A model generated the notes under the pieces. That model was not told where the DNA came from. It searched no databases and saw only the letters and a list, made by a program, of their open reading frames with translations. This document shows, one piece after another, positions 34,407 through 43,529 of a DNA stretch of 64,000 nt. Position numbers and translations under genes: made by a program. The stretch comes from an uncultured Pelagibacteraceae bacterium (GTDB taxonomy: Bacteria; Pseudomonadota; Alphaproteobacteria; Pelagibacterales; Pelagibacteraceae), in the NCBI GenBank assembly GCA_902582875.1, contig CACHTV010000004.1, positions 1 through 64,000 of the forward strand, read 5' to 3'. How positions within the stretch are numbered: position 1 is the first letter of the stretch; the number at the start of each line of letters is the position of its first letter.

Positions 34407-35345
34407 CTACGGTAAAAACTTAGTAGTTACTGTACCTCTTGGAGTATCAAATCCTTTCAAAAATTTAGAAAGATTTCCACTCTTCATAGATTTTTTAGTC
34501 TCTTTTGGTGTTAAGAATTTAAAACCACTTAATGTATCATTCATGTCAGCAACTTTCATTTCTGACTCTTTTGACATAGCTTTTAAATCACTTTTACCAG
34601 CTCTAAATCTAGCATTAGCTTCGTGTGTTAACTCTACAAAAGATTTAACCATACCTGGGTTTTCTTTCATAAATTTATTTGTAACAGAAACGATATCTAT
34701 ACCCATGATACCACCTGCACGAGCTTCATCTACAGTCAAAAGTCTAGATCCTACAGATGTAGCTGATTTAATAGAGTTACCTCCAAATAAACAAGCCATT
34801 ACAACATCGCCACTAACTAAAGCAGCTGCACCTTCCTCAGGATCCATTGCAATAATGTTCATTTTTTTTCTGTCAGCTCCAACAATCTTCATACTTTCTG
34901 TAAATACATATTCAGCCATAGTTCCTAGTGGAACTGCAACTTTTTTACCTTCAAGTTCAGATGCATTAGCTTTAGTGATACCAGATTTTTTAGAAGTAAC
35001 ACATGTTGTTCCTCCCATACCGTATTCCATAGCAACATCTACTAAACTTATAGGCGCTTTAGCTTTAACAGCATTAATGTAAGGCATTAAACCCTGTGAG
35101 TAAGAGATGTCTATATCTCCTGCTAACATAGCGTCTGTCATAGCAACACCATTAGTAAAATTAGTCCATTTAACTGGTACACCAAGTGCTTTAGCGTATG
35201 CCTTTTTATTCATGTCCTCAAGATTTGGAGATGGCCACTCCAGAAAGTACGCTACTCTTACTTCTTTAGCTGCTGCATTAGCAACAGAAGCATTTAGAGT
35301 AAACGCAAATAAAATCCCAAGAACTGTGCTTATTATTTTTTTCAT
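34407..35345 (-). CDS. tauA: taurine-binding periplasmic protein TauA
   Basis: 312 residues with a signal peptide (STVLGILFAFTLNASVANA, cleavage near 25). The mature protein follows the SsuA/TauA layout: VRVAYFLEWPSPNLEDM, GDIDISYSQGLMPYINAV, EGKKVAVPLGTMAEYVFTES and a late NPGMVKSFVELTHEANARF segment. The nearby tpa, ald and xsc support taurine as the ligand. It has its own promoter region shared divergently with tpa and is followed by a terminator. Confidence 0.88.
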   Translation of the reverse strand: MKKIISTVLGILFAFTLNASVANAAAKEVRVAYFLEWPSPNLEDMNKKAYAKALGVPVKWTNFTNGVAMTDAMLAGDIDISYSQGLMPYINAVKAKAPISLVDVAMEYGMGGTTCVTSKKSGITKANASELEGKKVAVPLGTMAEYVFTESMKIVGADRKKMNIIAMDPEEGAAALVSGDVVMACLFGGNSIKSATSVGSRLLTVDEARAGGIMGIDIVSVTNKFMKENPGMVKSFVELTHEANARFRAGKSDLKAMSKESEMKVADMNDTLSGFKFLTPKETKKSMKSGNLSKFLKGFDTPRGTVTTKFLP

Positions 35346-35438
35346 AGTTCTCCCATATGGTTTGTTAATTAATAAGATTTAAAATGAATTTTAATGATAA
35401 GTAAACACCTAGAAACTTTAAATTGGGTCTTGCTTTAA

Positions 35439-35462
35439 ATACAACTTGAAATTGTATACAAT
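35439..35462. promoter_or_regulatory. palindromic operator candidate between tauA and tpa
   Basis: ATTGTATACAAT (35451-35462) is a perfect 12-base palindrome. Overlapping it, ATACAA (35439-35444) and TTGTAT (35452-35457) form an inverted repeat with a 7-base spacer. It is central in the 158-base gap between the divergent tauA and tpa genes. GTATAC-centred palindromes are common for GntR-type regulators, but no regulator gene is in the window. Confidence 0.5.
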
Positions 35463-35503
35463 AATTCTTGATTTAATTTAGCAATTGTCTACTACTTTAA
35501 AGA

Positions 35504-36847
35504 ATGAGCTCATCTAATAGAACTAATATTCCTAATTCTTTAAACGAGCACTGGATGCCGTTTACTGACAACAAGAGTTTTAAAAAAAATCCTAGATTAA
35601 TTACTGATGCAAAAGGTGTTTACCTTACCAATCATGAAGGCAAAAAAATGATTGATGCAAGTTCTGGTTTATTTTGTAACCCTTTAGGACATGGGAGAAG
35701 AGAAATTACTGAGGCTGTATCAAAACAGTTGGAAAAATTGGACTATTGTCAGCCTTTCAACCAGGGTTATGGAGGATCCTTTGAACTAGCAACAAGAATT
35801 GCGAAAAAAACTCCAGAGGGAATAAATAGAATATTTTACACAATTTGTGGTTCTACTGCAGTAGAAACAGCAATCAAAATAGCTATTGCTTATCATCGCT
35901 CAAAAGGAGACTCAAAAAGATTTAGATTTGTAGGAAGAGAGAGGGGCTATCATGGAATGAATATTGGTGCCACTACAGTAGGCGGAATGATTAATAACGT
36001 AAAAACTTTTGCAAGCGTTTTAATGCCAGGTGTTCAACACATGAGACACACCCATTTACCAGAACATAAATTTGTTAAAGGCCAACCTGAAACTGGAGTA
36101 GAAATGGCTGAAGATTTAGAAAGAATAGCAATGAATTTTGGTGGAGAGAATATTGCTGCTTGTATAGTTGAGCCTATCGCTGGATCAACAGGAACTTTAG
36201 TTCCACCAAAAGGATATCTAAAAAGATTGAGAGAAATTTGTGATAAACATGGAATATTATTGATTTTTGATGAAGTCATTACTGGTTGGGGAAGAACTGG
36301 TTCTGCATTTGCTGCTCAAGAATGGAATGTTACTCCAGATATTATGACTATGGCTAAAGCTACTACTAATGGCGTTGTACCAATGGGCGTTGTAGCGGTT
36401 AAAGAAGAAATATATGATTCAGTATTAGACGCATCATCTGCACCTGAAGGAACGCCAGAATTATTTCATGGTTATACATATTCAGGTATCCCTGTTGCTG
36501 TTGCAGCCGCTTTAGCTGTGCAAGACATATTTGAAAAAGAGGATATTTTTAAAAGAGCTAAAGAAATGTCTCCCTATTTTCAAGAAGGACTTCATTCGCT
36601 TAAAGATTTAAAAGAGATAGTAAGTATTAGAGGTTATGGAATGATGGGAGGAGTTGAAATGAAAATGGTAGAAAAGCCGGGAAAAGCAGGATTTCAGACA
36701 TTTAAACATTGTTATGATGCTGGTGTAAATTTTAAGAATACTGGAGACACTTTAATTATTGCTCCTCAGTTTATTTGTGAAAAAAAACATATTGATGAAA
36801 TAATTGATAAATTAAGAACAGGTATTTCAAACTATACTAAATCATAA
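35504..36847 (+). CDS. tpa: taurine:pyruvate aminotransferase (class III)
   Basis: 447 residues. Class III aminotransferase marks: YLTNHEGKKMIDASSGLFCNPLGHG near the start, TICGSTAVETAIKIA (about 109-123), FRFVGRERGYHGMN, the PLP-phosphate Asp in LLIFDEVITGWGRTG (about 252-266) and the PLP Lys in MTMAKATTNG (about 284). Tpa transfers the amino group of taurine to pyruvate, giving sulfoacetaldehyde and alanine. The immediate neighbours tauA (divergent) and alanine dehydrogenase (2-base gap) strongly support taurine as substrate; other omega-amino acids are the family alternative. Confidence 0.88.
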   Translation: MSSSNRTNIPNSLNEHWMPFTDNKSFKKNPRLITDAKGVYLTNHEGKKMIDASSGLFCNPLGHGRREITEAVSKQLEKLDYCQPFNQGYGGSFELATRIAKKTPEGINRIFYTICGSTAVETAIKIAIAYHRSKGDSKRFRFVGRERGYHGMNIGATTVGGMINNVKTFASVLMPGVQHMRHTHLPEHKFVKGQPETGVEMAEDLERIAMNFGGENIAACIVEPIAGSTGTLVPPKGYLKRLREICDKHGILLIFDEVITGWGRTGSAFAAQEWNVTPDIMTMAKATTNGVVPMGVVAVKEEIYDSVLDASSAPEGTPELFHGYTYSGIPVAVAAALAVQDIFEKEDIFKRAKEMSPYFQEGLHSLKDLKEIVSIRGYGMMGGVEMKMVEKPGKAGFQTFKHCYDAGVNFKNTGDTLIIAPQFICEKKHIDEIIDKLRTGISNYTKS

Positions 36848-36849
36848 AA

Positions 36850-37968
36850 ATGATAATTGGGGTTCCAAAAGAGATCAAGCTTCAAGAGCATAGAATTGGT
36901 CTAACTCCTGAAAGTGTTAAAACATTGACTGATAAAGGTCATGAGGTTTTAATTCAGCATGATGGTGGTTTTGAAGCAGGTTTTAATGACAAAGACTATA
37001 GAAATGCTGGTGCAAAAATAGTTGAAAAACCAGAAGAAATTTTTAAAAAATCTGAAATAATAGTTAAAGTAAAAGAACCACTAGAAAAAGAAGTAAAAAT
37101 GATCAGAGAAAACCAAATTATTTATACTTATTTACATTTAGCCGCTGCAAAAGAACTTACAGAGGGTTTAATTAAGTCTAAATCAATTTGTATAGCCTAT
37201 GAAACCGTTACAGATGATGACGGTCGACTTCCCTTGCTTGCACCAATGAGTGCAGTAGCTGGAAGAATGTCAATTCAAGCTGGAGCTCATTCTCTTGAGA
37301 AGAATCAAAAAGGAAGAGGTTTATTACTAGGTGGAGCCCCCGGTGTTGAGCCAGCAAACATTGTTATTTTAGGAGGAGGAGTTGTTGGAGAAAATGCTGC
37401 TATCATAGCTACTGGTATGAGAGGAAAAGTTTATGTAGTAGATAAGTCTAAAGCAAGGTTGAAAGAGTTACATGAAATGTTTGGTGATAAAATTATACCA
37501 ACTGAAAGTGAAAAAGCTGATCTTAAAAAGTTAGTTTCTGATTGCGATCTTTTAGTAGGAGGTGTTTTAATTCCTGGCGCAGAAGCTCCAAAATTAGTTA
37601 CCAGAGAAATGGTAAAAAATATGAAAAGGGGATCAGTTGTTGTAGATGTTGCAATTGATCAAGGAGGCTGTGTTGAAACAAGCAAACCCACTACCCATGC
37701 AAACCCAACTTATTTAGTTAATGATGTAGTTCATTATTGTGTAGCTAATATGCCAGGCGGTGTACCAAGAACCTCTACTATGGCTTTAAACAAAGCAACC
37801 TTGCCAATGTTAATTAAATTAGCTGATCAAGGTTATAAAAAAACTTTACAAGAAAATAAAAATTATTTGGCTGGTTTAAACGTTTATAAAGGTAAAATTA
37901 CATTTAAAGGAGTAGCAGACGCTTTCAATTTAAATTACACCCCAGCCGAGAAAGCCTTGTTGGAATAA
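36850..37968 (+). CDS. ald: alanine dehydrogenase
   Basis: 372 residues, normal length. It has MIIGVPKEIKLQEHRIGLTPE at the N-terminus, KVKEPLEKE, the catalytic His in YTYLHLAAAKELT (about 96), the NAD motif VILGGGVVGENAA (about 175-187) and NMPGGVPRTSTMALNKATLP. It oxidises alanine to pyruvate with NAD and releases ammonium. Being 2 bases downstream of tpa, it regenerates the pyruvate used in taurine transamination. Confidence 0.93.
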   Translation: MIIGVPKEIKLQEHRIGLTPESVKTLTDKGHEVLIQHDGGFEAGFNDKDYRNAGAKIVEKPEEIFKKSEIIVKVKEPLEKEVKMIRENQIIYTYLHLAAAKELTEGLIKSKSICIAYETVTDDDGRLPLLAPMSAVAGRMSIQAGAHSLEKNQKGRGLLLGGAPGVEPANIVILGGGVVGENAAIIATGMRGKVYVVDKSKARLKELHEMFGDKIIPTESEKADLKKLVSDCDLLVGGVLIPGAEAPKLVTREMVKNMKRGSVVVDVAIDQGGCVETSKPTTHANPTYLVNDVVHYCVANMPGGVPRTSTMALNKATLPMLIKLADQGYKKTLQENKNYLAGLNVYKGKITFKGVADAFNLNYTPAEKALLE

Positions 37969-38068
37969 AGAAACAACCCTTATTTTAAGCTTTTTATAAA
38001 TATTAGACCCAATCTGTACTCAATCAACGTATTAAAAAAACTGTTAATATGTTGGAATATCAATAATT

Positions 38069-38257
38069 ATGAGTTCAGAGGTTAAATTTAAAGAGCATAG
38101 CGTTCCAATGGAAAATCTTGAAAAAAGAAAAGTTAATGTAACAAATTTAGTAAGCAGGCTAAATCAAGAAAAAAAGAAAGAGAGAAATAGCAATATAGCT
38201 CTTTCAGTTGCTGCTGTTTCAGCAGTCACAGTATTTGGAATCATACTTAGTTTATAA
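38069..38257 (+). CDS. small single-pass membrane protein
   Basis: 62 residues. The N-terminal 40 are charged (KRKVNVTNLVSRLNQEKKKER), and a single helix follows (IALSVAAVSAVTVFGIILSL) that ends the protein, as in tail-anchored proteins. No family is recognised. It stands alone between ald and the polysaccharide island with its own upstream gap of 100 bases. Confidence 0.6.
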   Translation: MSSEVKFKEHSVPMENLEKRKVNVTNLVSRLNQEKKKERNSNIALSVAAVSAVTVFGIILSL

Positions 38258-38361
38258 AATTTCATTTTAATTATTACATCATAGGTTTTTAATCCAGCAC
38301 CACTAACTATCTAAAGATGGTTGTATAAATTGATTAATTTAAGTATTTTGAGTCTCAAAGT

Positions 38362-39465
38362 ATGAATATTGCTTTTTATATTGATGAGATGAATTTTAGA
38401 GGTATTGCAAATTCGATTTATCAATATTCATATTACAATGAAAAAATATTAAAAAATAAATCTATAATCTTCTACAATAAAAAAAACAAATCTAATAAAA
38501 AAGAAGTAATATTAAAATTTAAAAAAAGGTTTCAGGTTATAGGAGTTAATTATTTTAAAGATATAGATAATTTCCATAAAAAATTTAAAATTAATTTTAT
38601 ATACACTCAAAAAGGAGGGGAAAGAGATAATTGGAAGTCCGAAAAAATCAAAACATTAATTCATTCTGTTTATCCCCAGAAACTAAAAGAAATGCATGGA
38701 TATAAGTATGCTTTTATTTCTGAATGGTTAAGTAAAAAGTTTTCAAATAAAAAAATCCCTTTCGTTCCATATATTGTTCAGATCAACAATTCAAAAGAAA
38801 ATTTAAAAAAAAAATTAAAAATTAAAAAAAACCAAATAGTTTTTGGATATCATGGAGGTGAAAGTAGTTTTAATCTTGAATTTGCACATCAAGCCTTAAT
38901 TGATGTTGTTAAAAAAAGAAAAGATATAGTTTTTTTGTTTTTAAATATTAATAAATTTTGTTCACATCCAAGAATAATATTTTTAAAAGGATCATCTGAT
39001 GAAGTTTATAAAAAAAAGTTTCTTAACACTTGTCATGCAATGATATACGGAAGAAGTTTAGGAGAATCTTTCGGTTTATCCTGCGCTGAGTTTTCAGTTC
39101 AAGGAAAAGAAATTATTTCATACAAATTTAATAGACATAAGTCTCATCTGTATAATTCATCAAAAAATAATTTTAAAGAGTATTCCACTAGAGCAGATCT
39201 TTTCAATTTGCTAGATAATTTTGATAAAAAAAAATCAACTAGATTAAATAAAAATAATAAATACTTAGACTATTCTCCTAAAAAAGTAATGAAAGTATTT
39301 AATAAAGTTTTTTTAAAAAAAACTCCTGATATACAATTATCTTTATTTGACTATTTAGTAAATTTTATGAGTCTTATTGAGATGCATTTTCAATATATAA
39401 AACATAAAATTTATAATCACTATTATCGTTTTTTTGAGTCAAAGTTTATTTACTATAAAGATTGA
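38362..39465 (+). CDS. GT-B-type glycosyltransferase-like protein
   Basis: 367 residues, extremely Lys-, Asn- and Ile-rich. The C-terminal half has GT4-type elements: VFGYHGGESSFNLEFAHQAL near residue 162, a strand/loop IIFLKGSSDEVYKKKFLNTCHAMIYGRSLGESFGLSCAE (about 213-250), where the Glu-Ser-Phe-Gly-Leu pattern parallels the donor-sugar-binding E-x7-E motif. It is the first gene of the polysaccharide island, upstream of the tRNA on the same strand. Substrate unknown. Confidence 0.65.
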   Translation: MNIAFYIDEMNFRGIANSIYQYSYYNEKILKNKSIIFYNKKNKSNKKEVILKFKKRFQVIGVNYFKDIDNFHKKFKINFIYTQKGGERDNWKSEKIKTLIHSVYPQKLKEMHGYKYAFISEWLSKKFSNKKIPFVPYIVQINNSKENLKKKLKIKKNQIVFGYHGGESSFNLEFAHQALIDVVKKRKDIVFLFLNINKFCSHPRIIFLKGSSDEVYKKKFLNTCHAMIYGRSLGESFGLSCAEFSVQGKEIISYKFNRHKSHLYNSSKNNFKEYSTRADLFNLLDNFDKKKSTRLNKNNKYLDYSPKKVMKVFNKVFLKKTPDIQLSLFDYLVNFMSLIEMHFQYIKHKIYNHYYRFFESKFIYYKD

Positions 39466-39500
39466 AAATTTCAAAAAAAACAAATACAAAGTCTTTTAGA

Positions 39501-39577
39501 GGCGAGGTAGCTCAGTTGGTTAGAGCACAGGACTCATAAGCCTGGGGTCGGCGGTTCGAATCCGCCCCTCGCTACCA
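39501..39577 (+). tRNA. elongator tRNA-Met (anticodon CAT)
   Basis: A 77-base cloverleaf with the CCA end encoded. The acceptor stem is GGCGAGG with CCTCGCT, the D-loop AGCTCAGTTGGTTAGAGC, the anticodon loop CTCATAA and the T-arm GGCGGTTCGAATCCGCC. It lacks the initiator features and matches the elongator Met layout. The pair next to the anticodon loop is A-G, a mild oddity. A lysidine-modified Ile tRNA also reads CAT, but the overall pattern favours Met. Confidence 0.9.
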
Positions 39578-39586
39578 AAAAATATT

Positions 39587-40711
39587 TTAAATCTTTTTTA
39601 AAATTTTTTTTAATGAAAAGCAGACTTTATTTATCTCTTTTTTTTTAAGCTCAGGATATAAAGGTAAACAAAAAATACCTCTCGATTTTTTTTCAGAGTT
39701 TTTTAAATTTTTTTTATTTTTAATAATTTTTGAATATGCTTTCATCTTGTGTATAGGGTATGGGTAAATTGTTCTAGTATGAATTTTAAGTTTATCTAAA
39801 TTTCTTTTAATAATATTTGCTTTAGGATGGTATACAGTAAACAAGTGGTAAACATGATTATTATTCATATTTTCTAAAGGCAATTTCAGGTTAGTTGAAG
39901 ATAACTTAGAAATATAATCTTTAGCTATTTGTTTTCTTCTTCGAATAAAATCGTCAATTTTTTTTAATTTAAAATTTAAGATGGAAGATTGAATTTCATC
40001 TAATCTTGAATTAAGCCCATTTTCATTTGCATAATACTTATTTTTGAATTTAGTTTTTTCTACTGTTTCAATTCCATAAAACCTTATTCTTTTAATTTTT
40101 TTAAATGAGTTAAAATCATTTGTTAATATAAATCCTCCATCACTATATCCTCCTAAAATTTTAGTAGGATAAAATGAAAAGCAACCAAATTTTCCAAATG
40201 TGCCTGAAAACTTGTTTTTAAATTTAGCACCTTGTGATTGTGCACAATCTTCAATGATGACAATCTTATTTTTTTTAGCAATCTTTTGTATCGAATCCAT
40301 ATCACACATCTGACCATAAAGGTGGACAGGTATGATAGCTTTAGTTTTTTTTGTGATAGCTTTCTTTATTTTTGTTACATCGATTAAATAATCTTCTCTA
40401 ATATCTACAAGCTTTGGTTTGCCCCCAGCATTAATTATAGCTGATATAGTTGGAATTGCTGTATTCGCAGCAGTTATCACCTCATCACCAGGTTTAAGAT
40501 TAAGAGTTTTAAGTGAAATTAATAATGCGTCTGTTCCGCTTCCTACAGCAATACCATATTTAGCTTTATATTTTTTAATAAAATTTTTTTCAAAATTTCT
40601 AATTTGGTCTCCAAAAAAAATATTTCCTCTATTAATAGTTTTATCAATATTTTTAAGAATAATTTTTTTGTATTTTTTATATTCTCTGTCGTATGACCAA
40701 AATTTAATCAT
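39587..40711 (-). CDS. DegT/DnrJ/EryC1 sugar aminotransferase
   Basis: 374 residues. Family segments are GVAVGSGTDALLISLKTLN(L) near residue 55, AANTAIPTISAIINAGGKP, VIIEDCAQSQGAKFKNK near 160 and the PLP Lys in FSFYPTKILGGYSDGG (about 187). It would transaminate a dTDP-keto-hexose; with the FdtA-like isomerase 3 kb away, FdtB/QdtB-type synthesis of a 3-amino-3,6-dideoxyhexose is likely. It overlaps the reductase gene upstream by 8 bases and ends 9 bases from the tRNA, convergent with it. Confidence 0.85.
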   Translation of the reverse strand: MIKFWSYDREYKKYKKIILKNIDKTINRGNIFFGDQIRNFEKNFIKKYKAKYGIAVGSGTDALLISLKTLNLKPGDEVITAANTAIPTISAIINAGGKPKLVDIREDYLIDVTKIKKAITKKTKAIIPVHLYGQMCDMDSIQKIAKKNKIVIIEDCAQSQGAKFKNKFSGTFGKFGCFSFYPTKILGGYSDGGFILTNDFNSFKKIKRIRFYGIETVEKTKFKNKYYANENGLNSRLDEIQSSILNFKLKKIDDFIRRRKQIAKDYISKLSSTNLKLPLENMNNNHVYHLFTVYHPKANIIKRNLDKLKIHTRTIYPYPIHKMKAYSKIIKNKKNLKNSEKKSRGIFCLPLYPELKKKEINKVCFSLKKILKKI

Positions 40712-41432
40712 TTAGTAATTTTCTAAACTTTTTTATATTCATTGAAACATTTAAAGCTGTTTTTTTCCCTAAGATTTTCTTAGCTGATATTTTTTTAATT
40801 TTTTGATTATACGTCTTTACAAAATTGTAAACAGACTGGGACTTACCTCCTATATTTATTATCCCTTTTTTATTAATTATTTTTAAAATACTTAACACTA
40901 AATCTTCATGAAAAATAAAATTAGTTTTAAAATCATAAAAAGCAACTTTATGAACAAAAGGTTTTTCTGTAACAGAAGTTCTTAGTATCAGAGAATTTTT
41001 ATATAGCATAACAGCACACTCACCACCTAATTTAGACCAAGCATACTTGTTTATAGGGTTTAAAGGAGAATTTTCTGAATAATTACCTTTTATACCTGGG
41101 TAAACATAACAAGTTGAAATATAAATTAATTTTATTTTCAACAGAGAGCATACTTTTGTAATATTAGAAGTACCGATTATATTCTTATCTATACTCTGAC
41201 AAATATCTTTATCATGAATGCTCATAGGTCTTGATAGACCGGCTAAATGCATCAAGTATTGTGGTTTTTTCTTTTTTAGATATTTTGTTATTGATTTTAC
41301 ATTTAAAATATTTAATTGAGTTTTTTTAGGAAAGAAAAAATTAAATTTTGTAAACTTTTCTTTTAATTTAAATGCTTTAGCAAATCTACCACTACCACCT
41401 GTAAATACAATTCTATTTTTATAATTCAACAT
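40704..41432 (-). CDS. NAD-dependent sugar reductase/epimerase (SDR extended, RmlD-like)
   Basis: From the ATG at 41432, 242 residues. The Rossmann motif is FTGGSGRFAKAF near residue 10. MHLAGLSRP follows, and the catalytic STCYVYPG and YAWSKLGGE (Tyr-x3-Lys) give an active SDR. It is shorter than UDP-glucose epimerases and close to RmlD-type 4-reductases. The frame is open 22 codons further up but only within the methyltransferase gene; the chosen start overlaps that gene by 14 bases. It probably reduces a dTDP-4-keto sugar after C-methylation. Confidence 0.75.
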   Translation of the reverse strand: MLNYKNRIVFTGGSGRFAKAFKLKEKFTKFNFFFPKKTQLNILNVKSITKYLKKKKPQYLMHLAGLSRPMSIHDKDICQSIDKNIIGTSNITKVCSLLKIKLIYISTCYVYPGIKGNYSENSPLNPINKYAWSKLGGECAVMLYKNSLILRTSVTEKPFVHKVAFYDFKTNFIFHEDLVLSILKIINKKGIINIGGKSQSVYNFVKTYNQKIKKISAKKILGKKTALNVSMNIKKFRKLLND

Positions 41433-42603
41433 GTGAGAACCATTCTCCTTTAAAACTTTTTTCTTTATTAAAAATTTCATCTTTATGATTCCATGCAAAT
41501 AAATAGACGCAATCTCTCATATTATTATGAAAAAAATTCATATCTTTGATAGGAATATGCATACCAGGACTAAATTTTCCAATTTTTTCTTTGGTAGTGT
41601 CACAAATATAATCAATATAGTTAGTACCGATTTTACAATAATTTAAAATCGTAGTACTTTTGGATGTAGCAGCGTAACCACATATTGATTTGCCATTTTC
41701 TTTAAAAAATTTTATCTTTTCAACAATTTTTTCTTTCGAAATTTCACAATTTTTTTTGAAATTTATACATGAGTCAAGTTTATTTAGTTTTTTGTTTTTT
41801 TCATAATCAAAGATTTTCTTAAGATCTTTTCCACTTTCATTCTTTTTTCTTTTGAGCACATATCTCATTGAGCCACCATGCGTGACTTGTGGAATAGAGT
41901 CAATTAAATGAAAATTATATCTTTGAAATATTTTTGATACAGATGAAGCAGAAAACATAAAAATATGTTCATCATAAATTTGATCATATGAAATCTTTTC
42001 AAACATAGAACCTAAGTAAGGTTCTTCAAAAATGAATGTGCCTTCTTTACTTAATAGGAGATCCACTGACTCAATTAAATTATTTAAATCTGGTACATGA
42101 CAAATTACATTAGAGGCACAAATTAAATCAGTATTTCCAAGAAATTCATTAAGGGTTTTTATATTAGATGTGTTAAAAAAATTATTTAAAGTTGGAATAT
42201 TATTTTTAATAGCCACGTCGGCAACACTTTTAGAAGGTTCTATCCCTAAAATTTTATTTTCAGCATCAAGAAAATTTTTGAGAAACGTTCCGTCGTTAGA
42301 TCCAATTTCAATAATTTTTGAATTAGTTTTCAAATATTTCTTTGTAAAATTTGCATAATTTTTAAAATGATTTTTCATATATTCTGAACTCCCAGTAAAA
42401 AAAGGATAATCTTTATTAAACATTTCCTCTGGCTTAGGATGATCATTTAATTGAAACAATGATAATTCCTCATTGAAACCAACCTCCATATTAAAAAAAA
42501 ATTCTTTAGAAAAGTTTTTTTCATCGATAAATCCATTTGCGATTGGCATTTTTCCAAAACTCATAAAAGGTTCGAGTGGAGTATTTGTTATTTTACATTT
42601 CAT
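41419..42603 (-). CDS. sugar C-methyltransferase (NovU/TylC3-like)
   Basis: 394 residues with the three parts of this family: a short N-terminal domain (SFGKMPIANGFID; only one of the usual zinc-binding cysteine pairs is visible), a SAM-binding core with IIEIGSNDGTFLKNFL (about 96-111) and the His-rich catalytic segment SYDQIYDEHIFMFS (about 204-217), and a C-terminal nucleotide-binding-like domain with GYAATSKSTTILNY and WNHKDEI. It would add a methyl branch to a dTDP-4-keto-6-deoxy sugar. It starts 4 bases inside the upstream epimerase gene. Confidence 0.82.
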   Translation of the reverse strand: MKCKITNTPLEPFMSFGKMPIANGFIDEKNFSKEFFFNMEVGFNEELSLFQLNDHPKPEEMFNKDYPFFTGSSEYMKNHFKNYANFTKKYLKTNSKIIEIGSNDGTFLKNFLDAENKILGIEPSKSVADVAIKNNIPTLNNFFNTSNIKTLNEFLGNTDLICASNVICHVPDLNNLIESVDLLLSKEGTFIFEEPYLGSMFEKISYDQIYDEHIFMFSASSVSKIFQRYNFHLIDSIPQVTHGGSMRYVLKRKKNESGKDLKKIFDYEKNKKLNKLDSCINFKKNCEISKEKIVEKIKFFKENGKSICGYAATSKSTTILNYCKIGTNYIDYICDTTKEKIGKFSPGMHIPIKDMNFFHNNMRDCVYLFAWNHKDEIFNKEKSFKGEWFSHVEL

Positions 42604-43526
42604 TTGTAATTTAGATTTTTTAATAAACTTAATGTCTCTTTGATGTCTTTATTTATTGAAGATCTTAATTTGAAACCAATCTTTTCTAATTTTTTATTTT
42701 CAACTTGATAGCTGAGTTGATTCATTATTTTAGATTTAACAAATTTAATTTTAATATTTGTTTTATATTTTTTAATCATTTTGATTATTTGATTTACTGT
42801 ATAATTTCCACTCAAGACATTATAAATTTCATTATTAAAAATATTTTTATTAATAAAAAATTTAAAGGCTTTAAATGCATCATCTAATGAAAGATAAGGC
42901 CTGTATTGATTGAATGCAGTCTTATATACTTGTATCTTTTGATTTAGTGAAGCATTTAGACAAAATTTATTTATTGCAGTGTGAAATCTCATTCCTTTTG
43001 AAACACCAGCTATTGTTCCAAATCTCAAGGTAATATATTTCATCTTTTTATTATTTTGTTTTAATAATTTTTCTTCAATTAATTTAATTTCTGCATAAGG
43101 TGATTGAGGTTTCAATAAACTTTCATCATCTTCATTTACAATGTTTACTTGTTTACCATACACACTAGTTGAAGAAATATGTATTAGTTTGGCTCTATTT
43201 TTTTTACAATAATTTACTATATTTTTCATACAAGCTAAATTATTTCTAAACATTTCTTTTTTAACCGAGAAACTTCCTTGAGCATTTGTGTGAGATGCGC
43301 AATGAATTACGTAATCAGTTTTAACAAAGTTATTTAAGGTGTTTTTGCTCAGATCTATTTCAAAAAAACTAATTCTTACTTTCTTATTCAAATTAAAAAG
43401 CGTGTGATATCTGTGTGCATTAAAATTATCTATAAGATAAACCTGTTTTATTTTTTTAATTTTATGAATATTATCAATTAAGTAAGAACCTATATGTCCA
43501 CATGCACCTGTGATAAGTAGTTTCAT
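42600..43526 (-). CDS. NAD-dependent nucleotide-sugar epimerase/dehydratase (extended SDR)
   Basis: 308 residues: LLITGACGHIGSYLID at the N-terminus, DYVIHCASHTNAQGSF, catalytic SSTSVYGKQ near 118 and YAEIKLIEEK near 145 (Tyr-x3-Lys), then LRFGTIAGVSKGMRFH. The GTIAGVSKGMRF part is frequent in surface-sugar epimerases near wxcM-type genes. The exact sugar is unknown. It is 3 bases after the FdtA-like gene and overlaps the methyltransferase by 4. Confidence 0.78.
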   Translation of the reverse strand: MKLLITGACGHIGSYLIDNIHKIKKIKQVYLIDNFNAHRYHTLFNLNKKVRISFFEIDLSKNTLNNFVKTDYVIHCASHTNAQGSFSVKKEMFRNNLACMKNIVNYCKKNRAKLIHISSTSVYGKQVNIVNEDDESLLKPQSPYAEIKLIEEKLLKQNNKKMKYITLRFGTIAGVSKGMRFHTAINKFCLNASLNQKIQVYKTAFNQYRPYLSLDDAFKAFKFFINKNIFNNEIYNVLSGNYTVNQIIKMIKKYKTNIKIKFVKSKIMNQLSYQVENKKLEKIGFKLRSSINKDIKETLSLLKNLNYK

Positions 43527-43529
43527 TAG

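Noticed and set aside
38258-38361. Small hairpin between the one-helix protein gene and the first island gene as a riboswitch
   Set aside because: Only one 7-bp stem with a wobble pair is visible, which is expected by chance in such sequence.
39501-39577. Phage or integrative element at the tRNA-Met
   Set aside because: No integrase, no duplicated tRNA 3' end and no phage genes were seen nearby; the island looks like a surface-glycan region.
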